Source of the DNA: Trematomus loennbergii
Taxonomy: Eukaryota; Chordata; Actinopteri; Perciformes; Nototheniidae
Assembly (NCBI GenBank): GCA_012861695.1
Contig: JAAOOA010000094.1
Coordinates: 186,001 to 250,000 of the forward strand
Length of the DNA stretch: 64,000 nt
Direction: 5' to 3'
Shown here: piece after piece, positions 1-11,929 of the stretch
Layout: the number at the start of each line of letters is the position of its first letter
Numbering within the stretch: the stretch's first letter is position 1
Notes under the pieces: model-generated
Databases searched by the model: none
Told to the model about the DNA's origin: nothing
Seen by the model: the letters and a program-made list of their open reading frames with translations, nothing else
Program-made: the position numbers and the translations under genes

Positions 1-98
1 CGCCTCCATTATACTCCTTTGTTTACTTCTGGAACATAATGACATCACTATGTAACACCCAAACTCAATTGGCTAGCACTCCAACACATTGATCGTTA

Positions 99-245
99 TT
101 GGCTAAGGGGCGGGACATCTTCAAGCGGTAGACCAATCACAACAGAGCCGGCCAGCCAACCAAATCAAAGCAGACTGGGCTCTGGTGAGAGGTCCTGCAG
201 CACAGGCATGAGACAAATAAAGAGCTTTTTGAACATTAAAGCATG
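99..245. repeat. dispersed repeat containing an AATAAA-bearing 3' part
   Basis: The segment with GGCTAAGGGGCGGGACATC followed by a GACCAATCACAACAGAG block recurs in diverged form at 10132-10169. Downstream lie an AATAAA and a short tail just before the minisatellite. It is a dispersed repeat; I cannot assign a family. Confidence 0.45.
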
Positions 246-257
246 GAGACATGTCAC

Positions 258-1089
258 AGTAGAGACACTACATACTGATATACACTGAACATCAGCAGGA
301 GAGGACTCTTTAAAGTAGAGACACTACATACTGGTATACACCTGAACATCAGCAGGAGAGGACTCTTTAAAGTAGAGACACTACATACTGATATACACCT
401 GAACATCAGCAGGAAAGGACTCTTTAGAGTAAGAGACACTACATACAGTACTGATATACACCTGAACATCAGCAGGAGAGGACTCTTTAAAGTAGAGACA
501 CTACATACTGATATACACCTGAACATCAGCAGGAGAGGACTCTTTAAAGTAGAGACACTACATACTGATATCACCTGAACATCAGCAGGAGAGGACTCTT
601 TAAAGTAGAGACACTACATACTGATATACACCTGAACATCAGCAGAGAGGACTCTTTAAAGTAGACACTACATACTGGTATACACCTGAACATCAGCAGG
701 AGAGGACTCTTTAAAGTAGAGACACTACACACTGATATACACCTGAACATCAGCTGGAGAGGACTCTTTAAAGTAGAGACACTACATACTGATATACATC
801 TGAACATCAGCAGGAGAGGACTCTTTAAAGTAGAGACACTACATACTGATATACACCTGAACATCAGCAGGAGAGGACTCTTTAAAGTAGAGACACTACA
901 TACTGATATACATCTGAACATCAGCAGGAGAGGACTCTTTAAAGTAGAGACACTACATACTGATACACCTGAACATCAGCAGGAGAGGACTCTTTAAAGA
1001 AGAGACACTACATACTGATATACACCTGAACATCATCAGGAGAGGACTCTTTAAAGTAGAGACACTACATACTGATATACACCTGAACT
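258..1089. repeat. 57-bp minisatellite, about 14-15 copies
   Basis: A unit of about 57 bp beginning AGTAGAGACACTACATACTG and containing GAACATCAGCAGGAGAGGAC is repeated about 14.6 times head to tail. Several copies carry 1-4 base indels (around 430-450, 560-570, 640-670 and 960). The array ends about 30 bp before the splice acceptor at 1118-1119, so it lies in the intron before the ITIM exon. ORFs read across it are repeat translation, not genes. Confidence 0.97.
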
Positions 1090-1119
1090 TTCTGTATAAT
1101 CCCTTTTCTTTCCCTGCAG

Positions 1120-1256
1120 GCTCACCTTCATGATGATGATGAAGATGAAGCAGTGACCTACAGCACTGTGAGAGCTCCTCCTCTTCCTCTGCTGCCTCCG
1201 CTGATTCCAGCCTCCTCTACGCGACCGTCAACAAACCAAAAAATAATACAGTTTAA
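1120..1256 (+). CDS. terminal cytoplasmic exon of an ITIM-bearing Ig-family receptor (frame break)
   Basis: A pyrimidine-rich tract and CAG acceptor (AG at 1118-1119) precede an acidic stretch, then the motif VTYSTV, a serine-rich linker and LYATVNKPKNNTV before TAA at 1254-1256. VTYSTV and LYATVN fit ITIM or ITIM-like tyrosine motifs (S/I/V/LxYxxI/V/L), which recruit SH2 phosphatases from the tails of fish CD300-, pIgR- or Siglec-like receptors; this is family knowledge. The two motifs lie in frames that differ by one base around 1172-1176. In the first frame the exon instead ends at 1267-1269. This could be a real lesion, an assembly indel or an alternative tail. The ectodomain and membrane exons would lie upstream of the window. 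The receptor type is inferred from the tail only. Confidence 0.6.
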
Positions 1257-1575
1257 TGCTGTATTTTAAACTATGGCACAATTGTTATAACCATATTACA
1301 AAGGCAAAGCGAGCAGAGTTATAATAAGATTTATATTGACCAGGTCTTTGCTTTTTTTGGCTTAATAGCATCAAAGTGAGAGTACAGCAAAACATGTGAG
1401 TCCCTCTAGAGGTGGATCGTGAGAAAGGGGCAGACATGTTGGAGATTTACTGTATTCTTAATACTTACAGTGTGGGCATAATGAAGGTTTTATTAAATTG
1501 ATTCTGGCTTTTTTATTACTGTTTTAAAGAGTATTGCTTTTTCTTCTGCACATTTGATTGTTTTGTATTTTACTA

Positions 1576-1581
1576 AATAAA
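1576..1581 (+). other. polyadenylation signal AATAAA after the ITIM exon
   Basis: AATAAA lies about 320 bp past the ITIM-exon stop, followed by a T/GT-rich stretch (1609-1630). The position suits the 3' end of the receptor transcript. Confidence 0.45.
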
Positions 1582-1750
1582 GTCACCTATTAATCTTTCA
1601 AGAGTACATGTGTATTTCCTTGTATGGTTTTTACTAATATGACATTCTCAAAACATCAGGTAAGAAAGATAAGAAACAGGGTAATAATGAAAAACAGGAC
1701 AGAACAGATTCACACAGATTAATACAATTAAAGATCAAATCAAAGATAAA

Positions 1751-1808
1751 AAGAGGGGGAGAGAGAGAGAGGAGAGAGGGGAGAGAGAGAGAGGAGAGGG
1801 GGGAGAGG
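1751..1808. repeat. GA-rich low-complexity tract
   Basis: Interrupted (GA)n/(G)n purine tract, embedded in AT-rich intergenic DNA (1582-2587) that otherwise shows no gene-like signal. Confidence 0.9.
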
Positions 1809-2587
1809 TTAAATTGTTAAAATTCTGATAATTAATACAAATGTGATAGTCATGTTCAGGACTGATTTTGGATAAAATGTAAAATTAAAAAATTAATAAT
1901 GGCATCAATAAATTGTTTTTTATAGAAGTTTTCGGAATAGGCATTTCTGACCTTTTCTTAACAAAAAATAGATTTTAATTTAAAAGTGTGTCACTTCAAA
2001 AGCATGTTGGTGCTAGTTATTGAAATAATATACAGAAAATAATAACATATTTTGTGTTTCCTCCAACAACAGACTGTAAATGAAATGATGATGAAGATGC
2101 TGAGATGCTGAGATGCTGAGATGCTGAGATGCCGTGGAAATCGACAGAAATGTTAGTTATTGAGGTTTGGACGTTTTTTATTCAAAGTATTAGATTTCTC
2201 AACAAACACATGATCAATGTAGACGGATAGACAACAAGAAACATCCCTTAAACTTCCTGAAGCTTCAACGCACCCTGCCGTGTGGACGGGCTGTAAGGCT
2301 GCAAATACAAAAATGTAACAAAGAAAAGACAATAAGGTGCATTGCAAAAATATATACACAATCAGGTTCAATCTGTATACTTAATAACCTTTATAGACCT
2401 ACTTTAGGTTTGTACACCCCTATTTTAAGATAATATGATAATACTTTATTTATCTTCAGGGGTTGAATTGTTGAATATAGGATTTTTAGAATAGGAAAAT
2501 CAAGTATTTCACAGTGATTTTGCCTACAATTCTTCTCACACATCAACAAAAAGTCTAACAAAAAAGTGTATGTTCTCAAAACAGCTG

Positions 2588-2635
2588 GATGTGTGTGTAA
2601 GCGTGCGTGTGTGCGTGCGTGCGCGTGTGTGTGTG
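2588..2635. repeat. interrupted (GT)n/(CGTG)n microsatellite
   Basis: Alternating GT with CGTG interruptions. It directly abuts the putative donor side (2639) of the MuRF-like coiled-coil exon, so repeat expansion may have replaced normal intron sequence. Confidence 0.9.
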
Positions 2636-2639
2636 AGAC

Positions 2640-2733
2640 CTCCACACTGCAGCACATTTCCTCCATCTCAGAGATGAGAGTCTGGATGATCGTTGTTGGC
2701 CACCAACATGGCGATGCTGTCACTTAATATTCC
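2640..2733 (-). pseudogene. MuRF-type TRIM coiled-coil exon (frame broken)
   Basis: On the minus strand one frame reads SDSIAMLVANND and a neighbouring frame continues IQTLISEMEEMCCSVE. Together they match the start of the MuRF (TRIM54/55/63) coiled coil, which in known members follows the B-box as a 'CISMLVAGNDRVQ..I..LE' pattern. The frame changes within the ACAACGATCATCC stretch (about 2684-2696), equal to loss of one or two bases. The preceding TTTAAG could serve as acceptor; the possible donor GTCTCA is weak. It is the next MuRF-like sequence downstream of the B-box exon at 4657-4837, in the expected order and orientation. The RING exon and the rest of the coiled-coil/COS region were not found nearby. 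I infer a decayed or fragmented MuRF-family gene. Confidence 0.55.
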
Positions 2734-4656
2734 CTTAAACGTAATGCAGTTGTTTTGACCTTATCAATAAATGACATTTTGTCTTCACATTTGCATATGT
2801 TTTTTCTTTGAGTCGTGTTGGTGATTTGTGATTTATAAAACCTTTTCCCTTATCCAAAACCTTTTTCCGACCAATTTTAATTGTAAACACTCCCATATAC
2901 TTAATTAAATGGTAACCCGGGATTCCTGATATGTCGCAGCTACAGTTTCTCTTTCAGAAATGATGGTAATATATTCTTCCTCCTTAAGAAAATTCCTATT
3001 ATTACCGGACTTTTTGGGGTGGTTTTATTCACAAATCAAGACAGCCTTCGACCAATCAGACTCATTGCTTGACTTTATATGTATTTCTATGCAGATTGAG
3101 ACGTCTTTTATTTTATTGAACACACAAATGTAGAAGATTTAGTGCCATATGGGCAGAGGAATGCACCATAAGTACTTTCTAAAGAGTAACCCTAAAACAC
3201 AATACCCTGAGTCGCCATCATGCATCTGTTAGGAGAATTATTTTAATACTTTGTTTGAACTTTAGCGTCATTAAAAGTGTCAGGAACAGACGTACTCATT
3301 TAATCGTTTATTTAGCAGGGACAATGCACGGTAATGAACACTACAACATTAAAATGCGTCAAGCGTAACAGTGCCAGATTTAGCTTTGAGCTAGTTTCCA
3401 TCCACATCCTCTCTGCAGGCCGAAATTAAATTAGAGCAGCAACTTTTGTTTTCCACATTAACCTTTGCATGAAGATGGAGGGTGAATCTCAGATGAGTGA
3501 ATCAGAGACAGAGTGAGAGATCGAGAGGCCGACTGCTCCATAACAAACATGCTGCTGACGCTGCATCATTAAACCGCTGCACTCTGTCTCTGTGCGACCA
3601 ATAATCAGTAAGTAATGTGGTATATTTCATGCATAAGTTATTCAAACAAACGTCTGGTATCTCCATGAATGCCCTTTAAGGCGTGTGCTGTTTCCAGTGT
3701 TTACAGACAGTATTTATTTGCAGTGGATCAAAGTACCTATAGTTCATTTATTCAAGTATAATCAAAGTATATTTCTTAGGTTTTTCCATGTTATGCTATG
3801 TTCCACTTCTACTCCACAGCATTTTAAGAGGAAAAAAAGTGTATTTTTATTACACAAAGTTAAGAAAGAAAATCCGATTACATGAATATTCAGTGAATCT
3901 TTGTTTTTCTACAACAGAAAAATTATGTTTGATGCAGAAATTAACAATATGAAAATACTACAACATAGAGAATCATTCATAGAAAAATTAGGCACATTTG
4001 TTCTACTTTTACTTTAGGTAGTTAAAGAACATATAGCTGATAACCCTTCTTGACTTTTTCTTAAATTAGATTTTATATGCAATGCAGGATTTTTTATATT
4101 CATGTATTAGAATGATTTGATACTTCTTCCACCATGTTTATCTGCTTGCATTTGCAGTGGGTGTATATCAAAGTGCTCTGGGAAATGAAGTTTTAAAAAT
4201 AGAAACAGCTTGTAAGATGAAGGCAATCATCTGTTTTACTGAATACACATCTAACAGTGTTTACACAACTTCGAAATGTAAGGTTTAAAGTTAAGGTCAC
4301 TATTTTCATTCTTAAATTCTGAATGGAAGTCATTTGGAGTGATACGATGAGACGTGGAGAACAAAGAGAAGCGTATTAAAGATTGTGAAGCTGTGAGTGA
4401 CTGGTTATAAAATGACATGGCAATAAACCCTATTAATTTAGTCTTAAATTACATTATTTAATTTCATATGCTGTTCTTGTACATATCATATTCTAATGAC
4501 ATGTATATGGACTTTTTCCACTACTTTTATCTTGTATTTTTGTATTTTATGATATATGTTGCATTGTTGGAGGAGCTCAGGTCAGAAGAATTTCATTACC
4601 ATTTCTACACAGTAGCTTTGAATCTTTTGAAACATGTAGTCATGATAAAAGCTTAC
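2734..4656. other. AT-rich intron-like interval, no gene recognised
   Basis: Lies between the two MuRF-like exons on the minus strand. Short ORFs (for example 3685-3885) lack family features. No RNA gene or mobile-element terminus is evident. Confidence 0.5.
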
Positions 4657-4837
4657 CTTCTGCCTCAGGTAGACGCTGCTGAGCGGAGCCACGTCGCACG
4701 CTTTGTGTTTCCCGAACACTTTGCACATGGAGCAGGTGGGCGTCTCACAGGAGAGGCAGTAGATGTTGATCCTCTCCTCTTTGTGATCCTCACACACGAG
4801 CTGCTTCCCTACAGAGGGAGCATGCCCCCGGACGCTC
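4657..4837 (-). CDS. B-box type 2 zinc finger exon of a MuRF-like TRIM E3 ligase
   Basis: The minus-strand exon is bounded by acceptor CATCCTGCAG (ending 4838) and donor GTAAGC (4656-4651). It encodes a B-box 2 with spacing C-x2-H-x8-C-x2-C-x4-C-x2-C-x5-H-x2-C. The core [18 protein letters not shown], followed by KVFGKHKAC and VAPL, is characteristic of muscle RING-finger proteins (TRIM54, TRIM55, TRIM63), which act in sarcomeres as ubiquitin ligases with RING, B-box, coiled-coil and COS regions; that role is family knowledge. The exon itself is intact, with phase-0 exit after QK. No RING exon is seen in the following 5 kb on the 5' side, and the next downstream exon is frame-broken, so this may be a gene fragment. 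I cannot separate the three MuRF paralogues from this exon. Confidence 0.8.
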
Positions 4838-6029
4838 CTGCAGGATGTTAGGTCCCCCCCCCCCATCATTTTAATGGTACGTTTATTTAAACAGTGAGAG
4901 TAAGAATATCAAAAAGAAAATCCAGAATTTAACATTATATCAAAGATAATATATATAAGATTCGTAATGTAATGATGGCTTTATTATTACATTTCAATTG
5001 TCTGATTATGGCTTTACATGGCATACATGTTATAGAATGTCTAGTCTTGTCGTTAACAAACTTCTGAGTCTCTAATATGTTGTGTTTGTGACAGCTTGTG
5101 TGTGAAAACCACTAAGACTGCAAGACTGCCACCAGGTGTCAGTGTTTCCTCTGCTGACTAATATTCACAGGACATGACAGTAGAGGTCATATAGTAGTGC
5201 CTTTGAGGTTGGAGACAATGTGTGGAATCTGAAGACAGGATCACAAGAGGGTAAGAGCGCAGACATCTCAGATCTGTGAAAAGGATGTCGAGTTAAAAAA
5301 GTTAATAAAAATACACCCTCGCAAAGTAACATATTTACACAGGAAGCTGACAGTGGGTATTTTCCATGTTAAAAGTCCCTTAAGCACAGTGTGATGAGAG
5401 GCTGGTGGGGGATGGTTGATGGGTATTTTTCACTAAGAGAGGGGGGGAAGAGATTGCCGTTTCCCTTTGCGTAGCAGAGAGCAGCCCCACCCGTCTTCTG
5501 AGCGCCTGCTCTCCGCCATTATGGCTGTGCAGATATTCATGTCATGTTCCTCACCTCAGCCTCCCGACTCTCTCCCCCTTTCCTTTTTGGATCTGACTAA
5601 TGATCTGCCTGCACTCTTATGTTCCATTTAGCTTCACTGGCATGAACGTATTACAATTCATGGTGTTTAAGGTTTACAAATGAAGTTAAAAGAAATGAAG
5701 AATGTTAATTTTACACCGATACAACATACAACCTCTTCACCCTTGTACATGTTTAAAATTGACAGCACACATGTCTACCAAATATATATTTGAAATCAAG
5801 AAAAGGATTTGACTTAATCGACTGCTGTAAGTGTTTTAAAATGATGGAGGAGGACCAAATAAAAACTAATTAAAGGAAGGACATCACAAATTCTGGAATG
5901 ACTGGCAGTTTTGAGTAAACGTCAAAAAAAAACGTTTACAGAGAATAAAAAAGTTGCTGTATGATTTCAACCTGGTTGAATATATGCATTTTGGCTTAAA
6001 GTACTATTTATACTTAAAATCCCCTTTAG

Positions 6030-6032
<3 letters not shown>
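4838..6032. other. intergenic or intronic DNA, no gene recognised
   Basis: Begins with a C11 run (4853-4863) beside the B-box acceptor. AT-rich beyond that, apart from a GC-rich patch (5440-5590) with no recognisable coding motif. In particular, no Cys/His RING signature was found on the minus strand. Confidence 0.4.
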
Positions 6033-6072
<40 letters not shown>

Positions 6073-6079
6073 TGTGTGT
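6033..6079. repeat. (GT)n microsatellite 1
   Basis: Nearly pure GT, followed by GTTATACATTTCTGCTTTTT, a flank shared with the tracts at 6186-6214 and 6636-6784. Confidence 0.95.
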
Positions 6080-6185
6080 TATACATTTCTGCTTTTTGTC
6101 ATAATGCTGATGTGGCCCGCGATTAAATTTAGTTTGACACAAGGGGAAAGTGCAGCCGTGAGTATAATAGGAAACCCCCCTATTA

Positions 6186-6214
6186 TGTGTGTGTGTGTGT
6201 GTGTTTGTGTGTGT
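6186..6214. repeat. (GT)n microsatellite 2
   Basis: Short GT tract followed by GTTATACATTTCTGCTTTTT and then the ACCACAATTC/TCTCAATG block that also follows tract 3. Confidence 0.95.
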
Positions 6215-6632
6215 TATACATTTCTGCTTTTTTCCTTCTTGCACCACAATTCCCTCTCAATGACCTTCCAAGAAAACGGTCCCCTGTCAGGGTATGTGAA
6301 TTCCACAGAGCTGATAAAAAGTATTTACTGCAAATTAAGCGTTCACCTTCCCAGAAACACAAAGGTTAAACATAAGGAAATTGAATTAAAGATAAAGAAA
6401 TTTAGTTCTGTTTTTCAGTTCCTGTTTGTGCCAAATTGAGCAAAATTCACTTCAGGTGTTCCCGAGACATTTTGACCACCTGAAAATACAAAAAACGTTT
6501 TAGACCGTGTGGAAGCATGAACAAAAGTGTTGAAAAGAAAATACATCTATGTGCAAAGGTTTTCAAATGCTGCAGGCAACTGTCTGTCTCAGTTCGAGTC
6601 GCTGTCCTCAGGGGGCCTTTGGTCCTCCGTAT

Positions 6633-6784
<152 letters not shown>

Positions 6785-6921
6785 ATGTACATTTCTGCTT
6801 TTTTTCCTTCTTTCGCCACAATTCTTTCTCAATGTCCTTCGAAGGAAACTGTTGTTTACCTTGCTTGAAGTAGGTGTGACAGAACTGAAGCCTCTTCATG
6901 GGAACAACGTCTGTGTTTTAA

Positions 6922-7740
6922 AGGGCCCATGTCATGGCCATTTCCACTGATCATAATTCCATTGTTGAGGTATACTAGAATAGATTTATACTGTGCATTT
7001 TTCCAAACTCACATTGGTTTCTCATACAGCATCTCTGTAAACTACGTGTATTCACTGAATTTCACTCTCTGCCTTTAACGGCTCGTTGTAGCTCCCAAAG
7101 CTCCAGCCCCCACCCTCCCTGTGAGCACAGTGTGCTCTGATTGGTCGGGACGTTGTGAATCGCGCTGAGCTCCGTGGAGGTGTTGTTTCCTTGTTAGCGA
7201 TACACAGCCAAACACAGCCAAACTCATCCTGAGCACACACAAAGTCACATCCGAAGTAAAAACAATAAGTGTGGCTTGATATTGAGTAAGAAAAAGGTAA
7301 ACGCTGTGAGAATGGGTCTGCAGAGAGAATTTCGCCGCGATCCCAACTGTCTGTTATCAGCCTGCAGCCAGGGAGGAGAAATCAGCTGAGCTGCCTGCTC
7401 CCTGCACACAGATGTGTGTGTGAGGAAGTCCGTGGATTGGTCAATTTGGACCAATCAGCGGGGGCTTAACGTAACGGCTCCGCGGACGTAACGTAACGGC
7501 TCCACGGATTGGTCCATTTCGTTCCGGGTACGGGTTGACATCATGCCGTACCCGGAAGAATCAAATGGACAATGACGTATCTCCAACGAGGCGTTTTGGG
7601 GAGGTCTTTTCTGTGTTAGAGTTTTACTCGCTACAGGGTGTACTTTGAGGGTTTTGACTCTGCACACCGTTTACATGCATAAAAACCTTCATAACACACA
7701 AGGGGACGGGTAATAACAGGAAAAGCATGACATGGGCCCT
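6922..7740. mobile_element. non-autonomous TTAA-target MITE (piggyBac-type)
   Basis: The two ends are perfect inverted repeats of 15 bp, AGGGCCCATGTCATG at the left and its complement at 7726-7740. Each is flanked by the tetranucleotide TTAA (6918-6921 and 7741-7744). A duplicated TTAA is the hallmark of piggyBac insertions (family knowledge). The 819-bp interior has CCAAT boxes and a GC-rich centre but no transposase motif, so it would depend on an enzyme supplied elsewhere. Other TTAA-using families cannot be excluded. Confidence 0.75.
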
Positions 7741-8286
7741 TTAAGGATGTTACAGTATTCTCTAATTGGTAGGATCAACGTGTCAATAAAATAAAGGCCA
7801 GATTTTACTCAGGTGATAACACCTCTGACTGCTGGGTCTCGGCGCTCCAACACGTGAAAAATAAATAAACAACTAAGAGATAGAATGAATACCGTATTTT
7901 TTATAATTAGATTTTTAACTGAGGTAGAACAACAAAGTTGATGAAAAACGGTTTTCATCAAATAATATTGCATCCCCACTCATGCTTGCAAAACAAACAA
8001 ACAAACCCCCCCCCCCCCCCCATCGTCCATATACCCACCCCTCTTCACAAACTGACTCACACACACACATTTGACAGAGAGCCTAAGGCGCTGTTTACAC
8101 AGGAGAAAACTGCTTGTATCTGCATAGTTTCGCGTGCGTATAGCCCTATTATTTACACGAGGCCGATAGAAACTGACCCCAAAACGATAACGGGTCCCAA
8201 GGTGGATAGATTTGCAAACGAAACTCTCTGGGGGGTCAACCGAGTCCGTGTAATCGCCTCTATACGAATATTTCCTGAAAAAATAT

Positions 8287-8333
8287 GATAGCCCCGCCTC
8301 TCCTGCTCACTGCTGTAGCATGGCCAGTAGCCA
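8287..8333. repeat. direct repeat copy 1 inside the 8.1-9.3 kb MITE
   Basis: GATAGCCCCGCC then CTCCTGCTCACTGCTGTAGC matches 8900-8943 with a few differences, suggesting internal duplication or two nested related elements. Confidence 0.8.
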
Positions 8334-8899
8334 TCTGTAACGATCAACTATCAAAAATAGCTGTGTTAATTAAACGCACAAGGGGTTCTTGAATGAAATA
8401 ATATTATAAAAGGCAAACCAGAATTGTTAACGCCCAATATACTCCTTAAACAAAATAAACAGAGTCAGATTTCATGCATTGATCCATTATATTGACAATT
8501 TTCCAGCCAAACAACACAAACAAAATTAAACAGTCCGCTCTGCGATACACCAACATTGTCTTTACTGCCTAATCCAGGCCATTATTGTTCATTGCTCCTG
8601 CGCCCGTCGGCGGCAAAAAGAGAAATGTTTGTAGGCCTATTCAGGCTATAATCCACACAAAAAAAGGAAACACGAGGACCGGCGTGTCCCAGAGGAGCGA
8701 TCTCACCCGGTGTTTGTAGAGAATATCTCTCTTTCTGAGCGCGTCCTCTCCACGGAGACGTGCTTCTTGGTCGGTCGATGCAATATCCACAGATTCGGTT
8801 TCTTTCAGTTAACTTCCCCGTTGCATTTATCCATATATTTACATGCTGAGGAAATTACTATATCCCGCTGAATACCAGCAATCGCCACACACAAATAAC

Positions 8900-8943
8900 G
8901 ATAGCCCACTCTCCTGCTCACTGCTGTAGCATGCCAGTAGCAA
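8900..8943. repeat. direct repeat copy 2 inside the 8.1-9.3 kb MITE
   Basis: Partner of 8287-8333. Both are followed by an ATG(G)CCAGTAGC sequence. Confidence 0.8.
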
Positions 8944-9514
8944 ATCTACAGCTCCTCTACCACAACCATCAGCAACAAGTGGACATGGAGAATTACATGA
9001 ACTACATGTTGCTAAATCCACCGCGGGCATAAACAGAAGGGTAGCCATGGCAACATTGCTGCGGGGCTGCTCCGGGTCTTCTTCGCTGCTTTTGGTGTAT
9101 TTTGTGGCGGAAGTTACAGCGCCACTTACAGTCCCGGCATATGTACTACAGCGTTTCCAGCGGTCTCGTTTGAACAGACACGTTAAATGAAACGAATGCA
9201 TGTGAACGGAAGACTTTTTTGAAAGCGCATACTGTGCATAAACGCAAACGTTCCCGTGTGCACAACGCCTAAGATGGTTTCAAACTCAAGTGTGTTGTCC
9301 CTGCTAAGGCAGGTTGCAGTGTAACACCAGAGGAGACTGGGGGAATTGACCACTTAGAATTAACGTGTGAATGCAAAAACAATGCAGAGATGATTATTAA
9401 ACCATTGCATTCAATAACGGCAACCAAAGTAAACTGTATGAAGTGATTTGTAAATATGAATACAGATTTCTCTAAATGTTTTCATAAATCCTTCTTTTTT
9501 TTTCTGTGACTTTG

Positions 9515-9856
9515 TGTCACGGAGGTGATCTCTGGGCCCATAGATCTCGGCCTCCGTTACGGGTTGTATAGCTTCATTGTTGTTGATTGTGTTCACCTGG
9601 TGCCCTGTGTTGTCTCCTCCCCCCTCACCTGTGTCTTGTTGGGTTAATTAGTGTGGGTATTTAGGCTCTGTGTTTCCTGTTTGTGTGTGTGAGATCCTTG
9701 TGGCTGGTGACTGTGCTCACGTGAACAGCGAGATTGAGGCTGTGTCATGTGCCCGTGTCATGTGCCCGTGAGTAATAAATGCCCACACCGGGTTATATTT
9801 GAACTCTCTGCCTCTGCCTCCTTGCTTGGTCGGGCCGCTCAAAGGTCAGTCACACA
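9515..9856 (+). mobile_element. solo LTR with CTTTG target-site duplication
   Basis: A 342-bp segment starts TGTCACGG and ends TCACACA, and is flanked by CTTTG at 9510-9514 and 9857-9861. It contains AATAAA at 9774-9779 and a small internal duplication of TGTCATGTGCCCG. TG...CA ends, a 5-bp duplication and an internal poly(A) signal define an LTR; absence of internal coding DNA or a second LTR makes it solo. Its middle (TGTGTTCACCTGGTGCCCTG ... CACCTGTGTCTTGTT) resembles the LTRs at 24,851 and 28,813, so it belongs to a related family. Confidence 0.88.
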
Positions 9857-10131
9857 CTTTGGCATGTGACTCATTTTTACCCTCTCAAAGAATCTAAATC
9901 TATAACCGGAAATGAAAAGCAGAACACAAATCTGAGCTGGAGTCATTGAAATCCAAACGATATGCAACCATAAGTATTACACAGATATCATTTTTATAAT
10001 TCCACTTTGAAAGTGATTTGTAACTTAATATTATTCATTTCTTTTGTTAAATAAGAAGATGCAGTTCTATTAATTACAATGTTGCAAAAGGGGGGCCCTG
10101 CAGAAAAAGTTTGGGAGCCATTGGGCTAAGG

Positions 10132-10169
10132 GTGGGACACATCTAAGCGGCTGACCAATCACAACAGAG
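10132..10169. repeat. second copy of the 5'-end dispersed repeat
   Basis: TTGGGCTAAGGGTGGGACAC and GACCAATCACAACAGAG match 99-150 in diverged form. Confidence 0.5.
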
Positions 10170-10208
10170 AAATCATTTTTGCATCTGCCACTATAGGGCA
10201 GAGACCCC

Positions 10209-10344
10209 TATAAGAGACATCATTAATTGTCAACAAGTAAGTCAAGTTAGGGAAGCACATAGCAAAAAGAACGAGCCATCGTCCAAATCTCTGATTCAAT
10301 CTGCCAACATCTGCATACATTTGATGCCATCCGTAACATCGTAG
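10209..10344 (+). promoter_or_regulatory. putative promoter/first noncoding exon of MABP-like gene copy A
   Basis: A TATAAG motif (10209-10214) lies about 130 bp before a donor-like TAG|GTATGT (GT at 10345). From AGGTATGT onward the sequence matches copies B (38,138) and C (55,001). Upstream of that point copy A differs completely from B and C, so its first exon, if transcribed, is unique. Inferred from homology edges and splice-site form only. Confidence 0.3.
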
Positions 10345-11500
<1,156 letters not shown>

Positions 11501-11929
11501 ACTCGTCAGCATATATAATTCAATCGGAGAGACTTCATTTTTCGTGTAAAGAACATTTATTGACACATGCACCATATGAATAAAATGTTATTAGTCTTTG
11601 GCGATCAGACACCGATCCTGATATCATATATCTTAAAGGGAAAGTGCAGCCGTGAGTATAATATGAACCCCCCCTCGGTTTAGACACTTGTGGTGATGTT
11701 GAAGATCTAATTTGATGAGGAGATGGGAAGGAGAGGATATGTGATGAGGTGTGTTCTTTGGATTAGCTCTCCTGTGTGCTGGATATGGATGGGGTGAAGA
11801 GAGGGGAACCATTTTAAGTTTTACTGTAGCTTGATGGCTTTGCGAGATTGTGCGAATGTAATTGGTTAAAAGAGAACACCCATGACCAGCTGACTATATG
11901 TAGCTGCGGAGGAATGAATGTATAAGATC

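Larger units (their letters stand above)
8086..9270. mobile_element. probable hAT-like MITE with imperfect terminal inverted repeats
   Basis: The left end AGGCGCTGTTTACACAGG and the complement of the right end AGGCGTTGTGCACACGGG are imperfect inverted repeats of about 18 bp, similar to fish hAT-type MITE ends. Flanking 8-mers do not match, so no target-site duplication is visible. A direct repeat of about 45 bp lies inside (8287-8333 and 8900-8943). No transposase reading frame is seen. Confidence 0.45.

Noticed and set aside
254..921. Minus-strand ORFs of repeating CSVSTLKSPLLLMFRCI units
   Set aside because: Direct translation of the 57-bp minisatellite; 57 is a multiple of three, so the frame stays open without selection.
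258..1089. CRISPR-like array
   Set aside because: Repeats are contiguous without unique spacers and the genome is eukaryotic.
2153..2371. Possible last exon of the MuRF gene on the minus strand
   Set aside because: A TTTGCAG acceptor precedes a short frame, but no MuRF-like residues are recognisable.
6575..6610. tRNA B-box-like AGTTCGAGTC
   Set aside because: No matching A box or cloverleaf around it; the position is next to a (GT)n tract.
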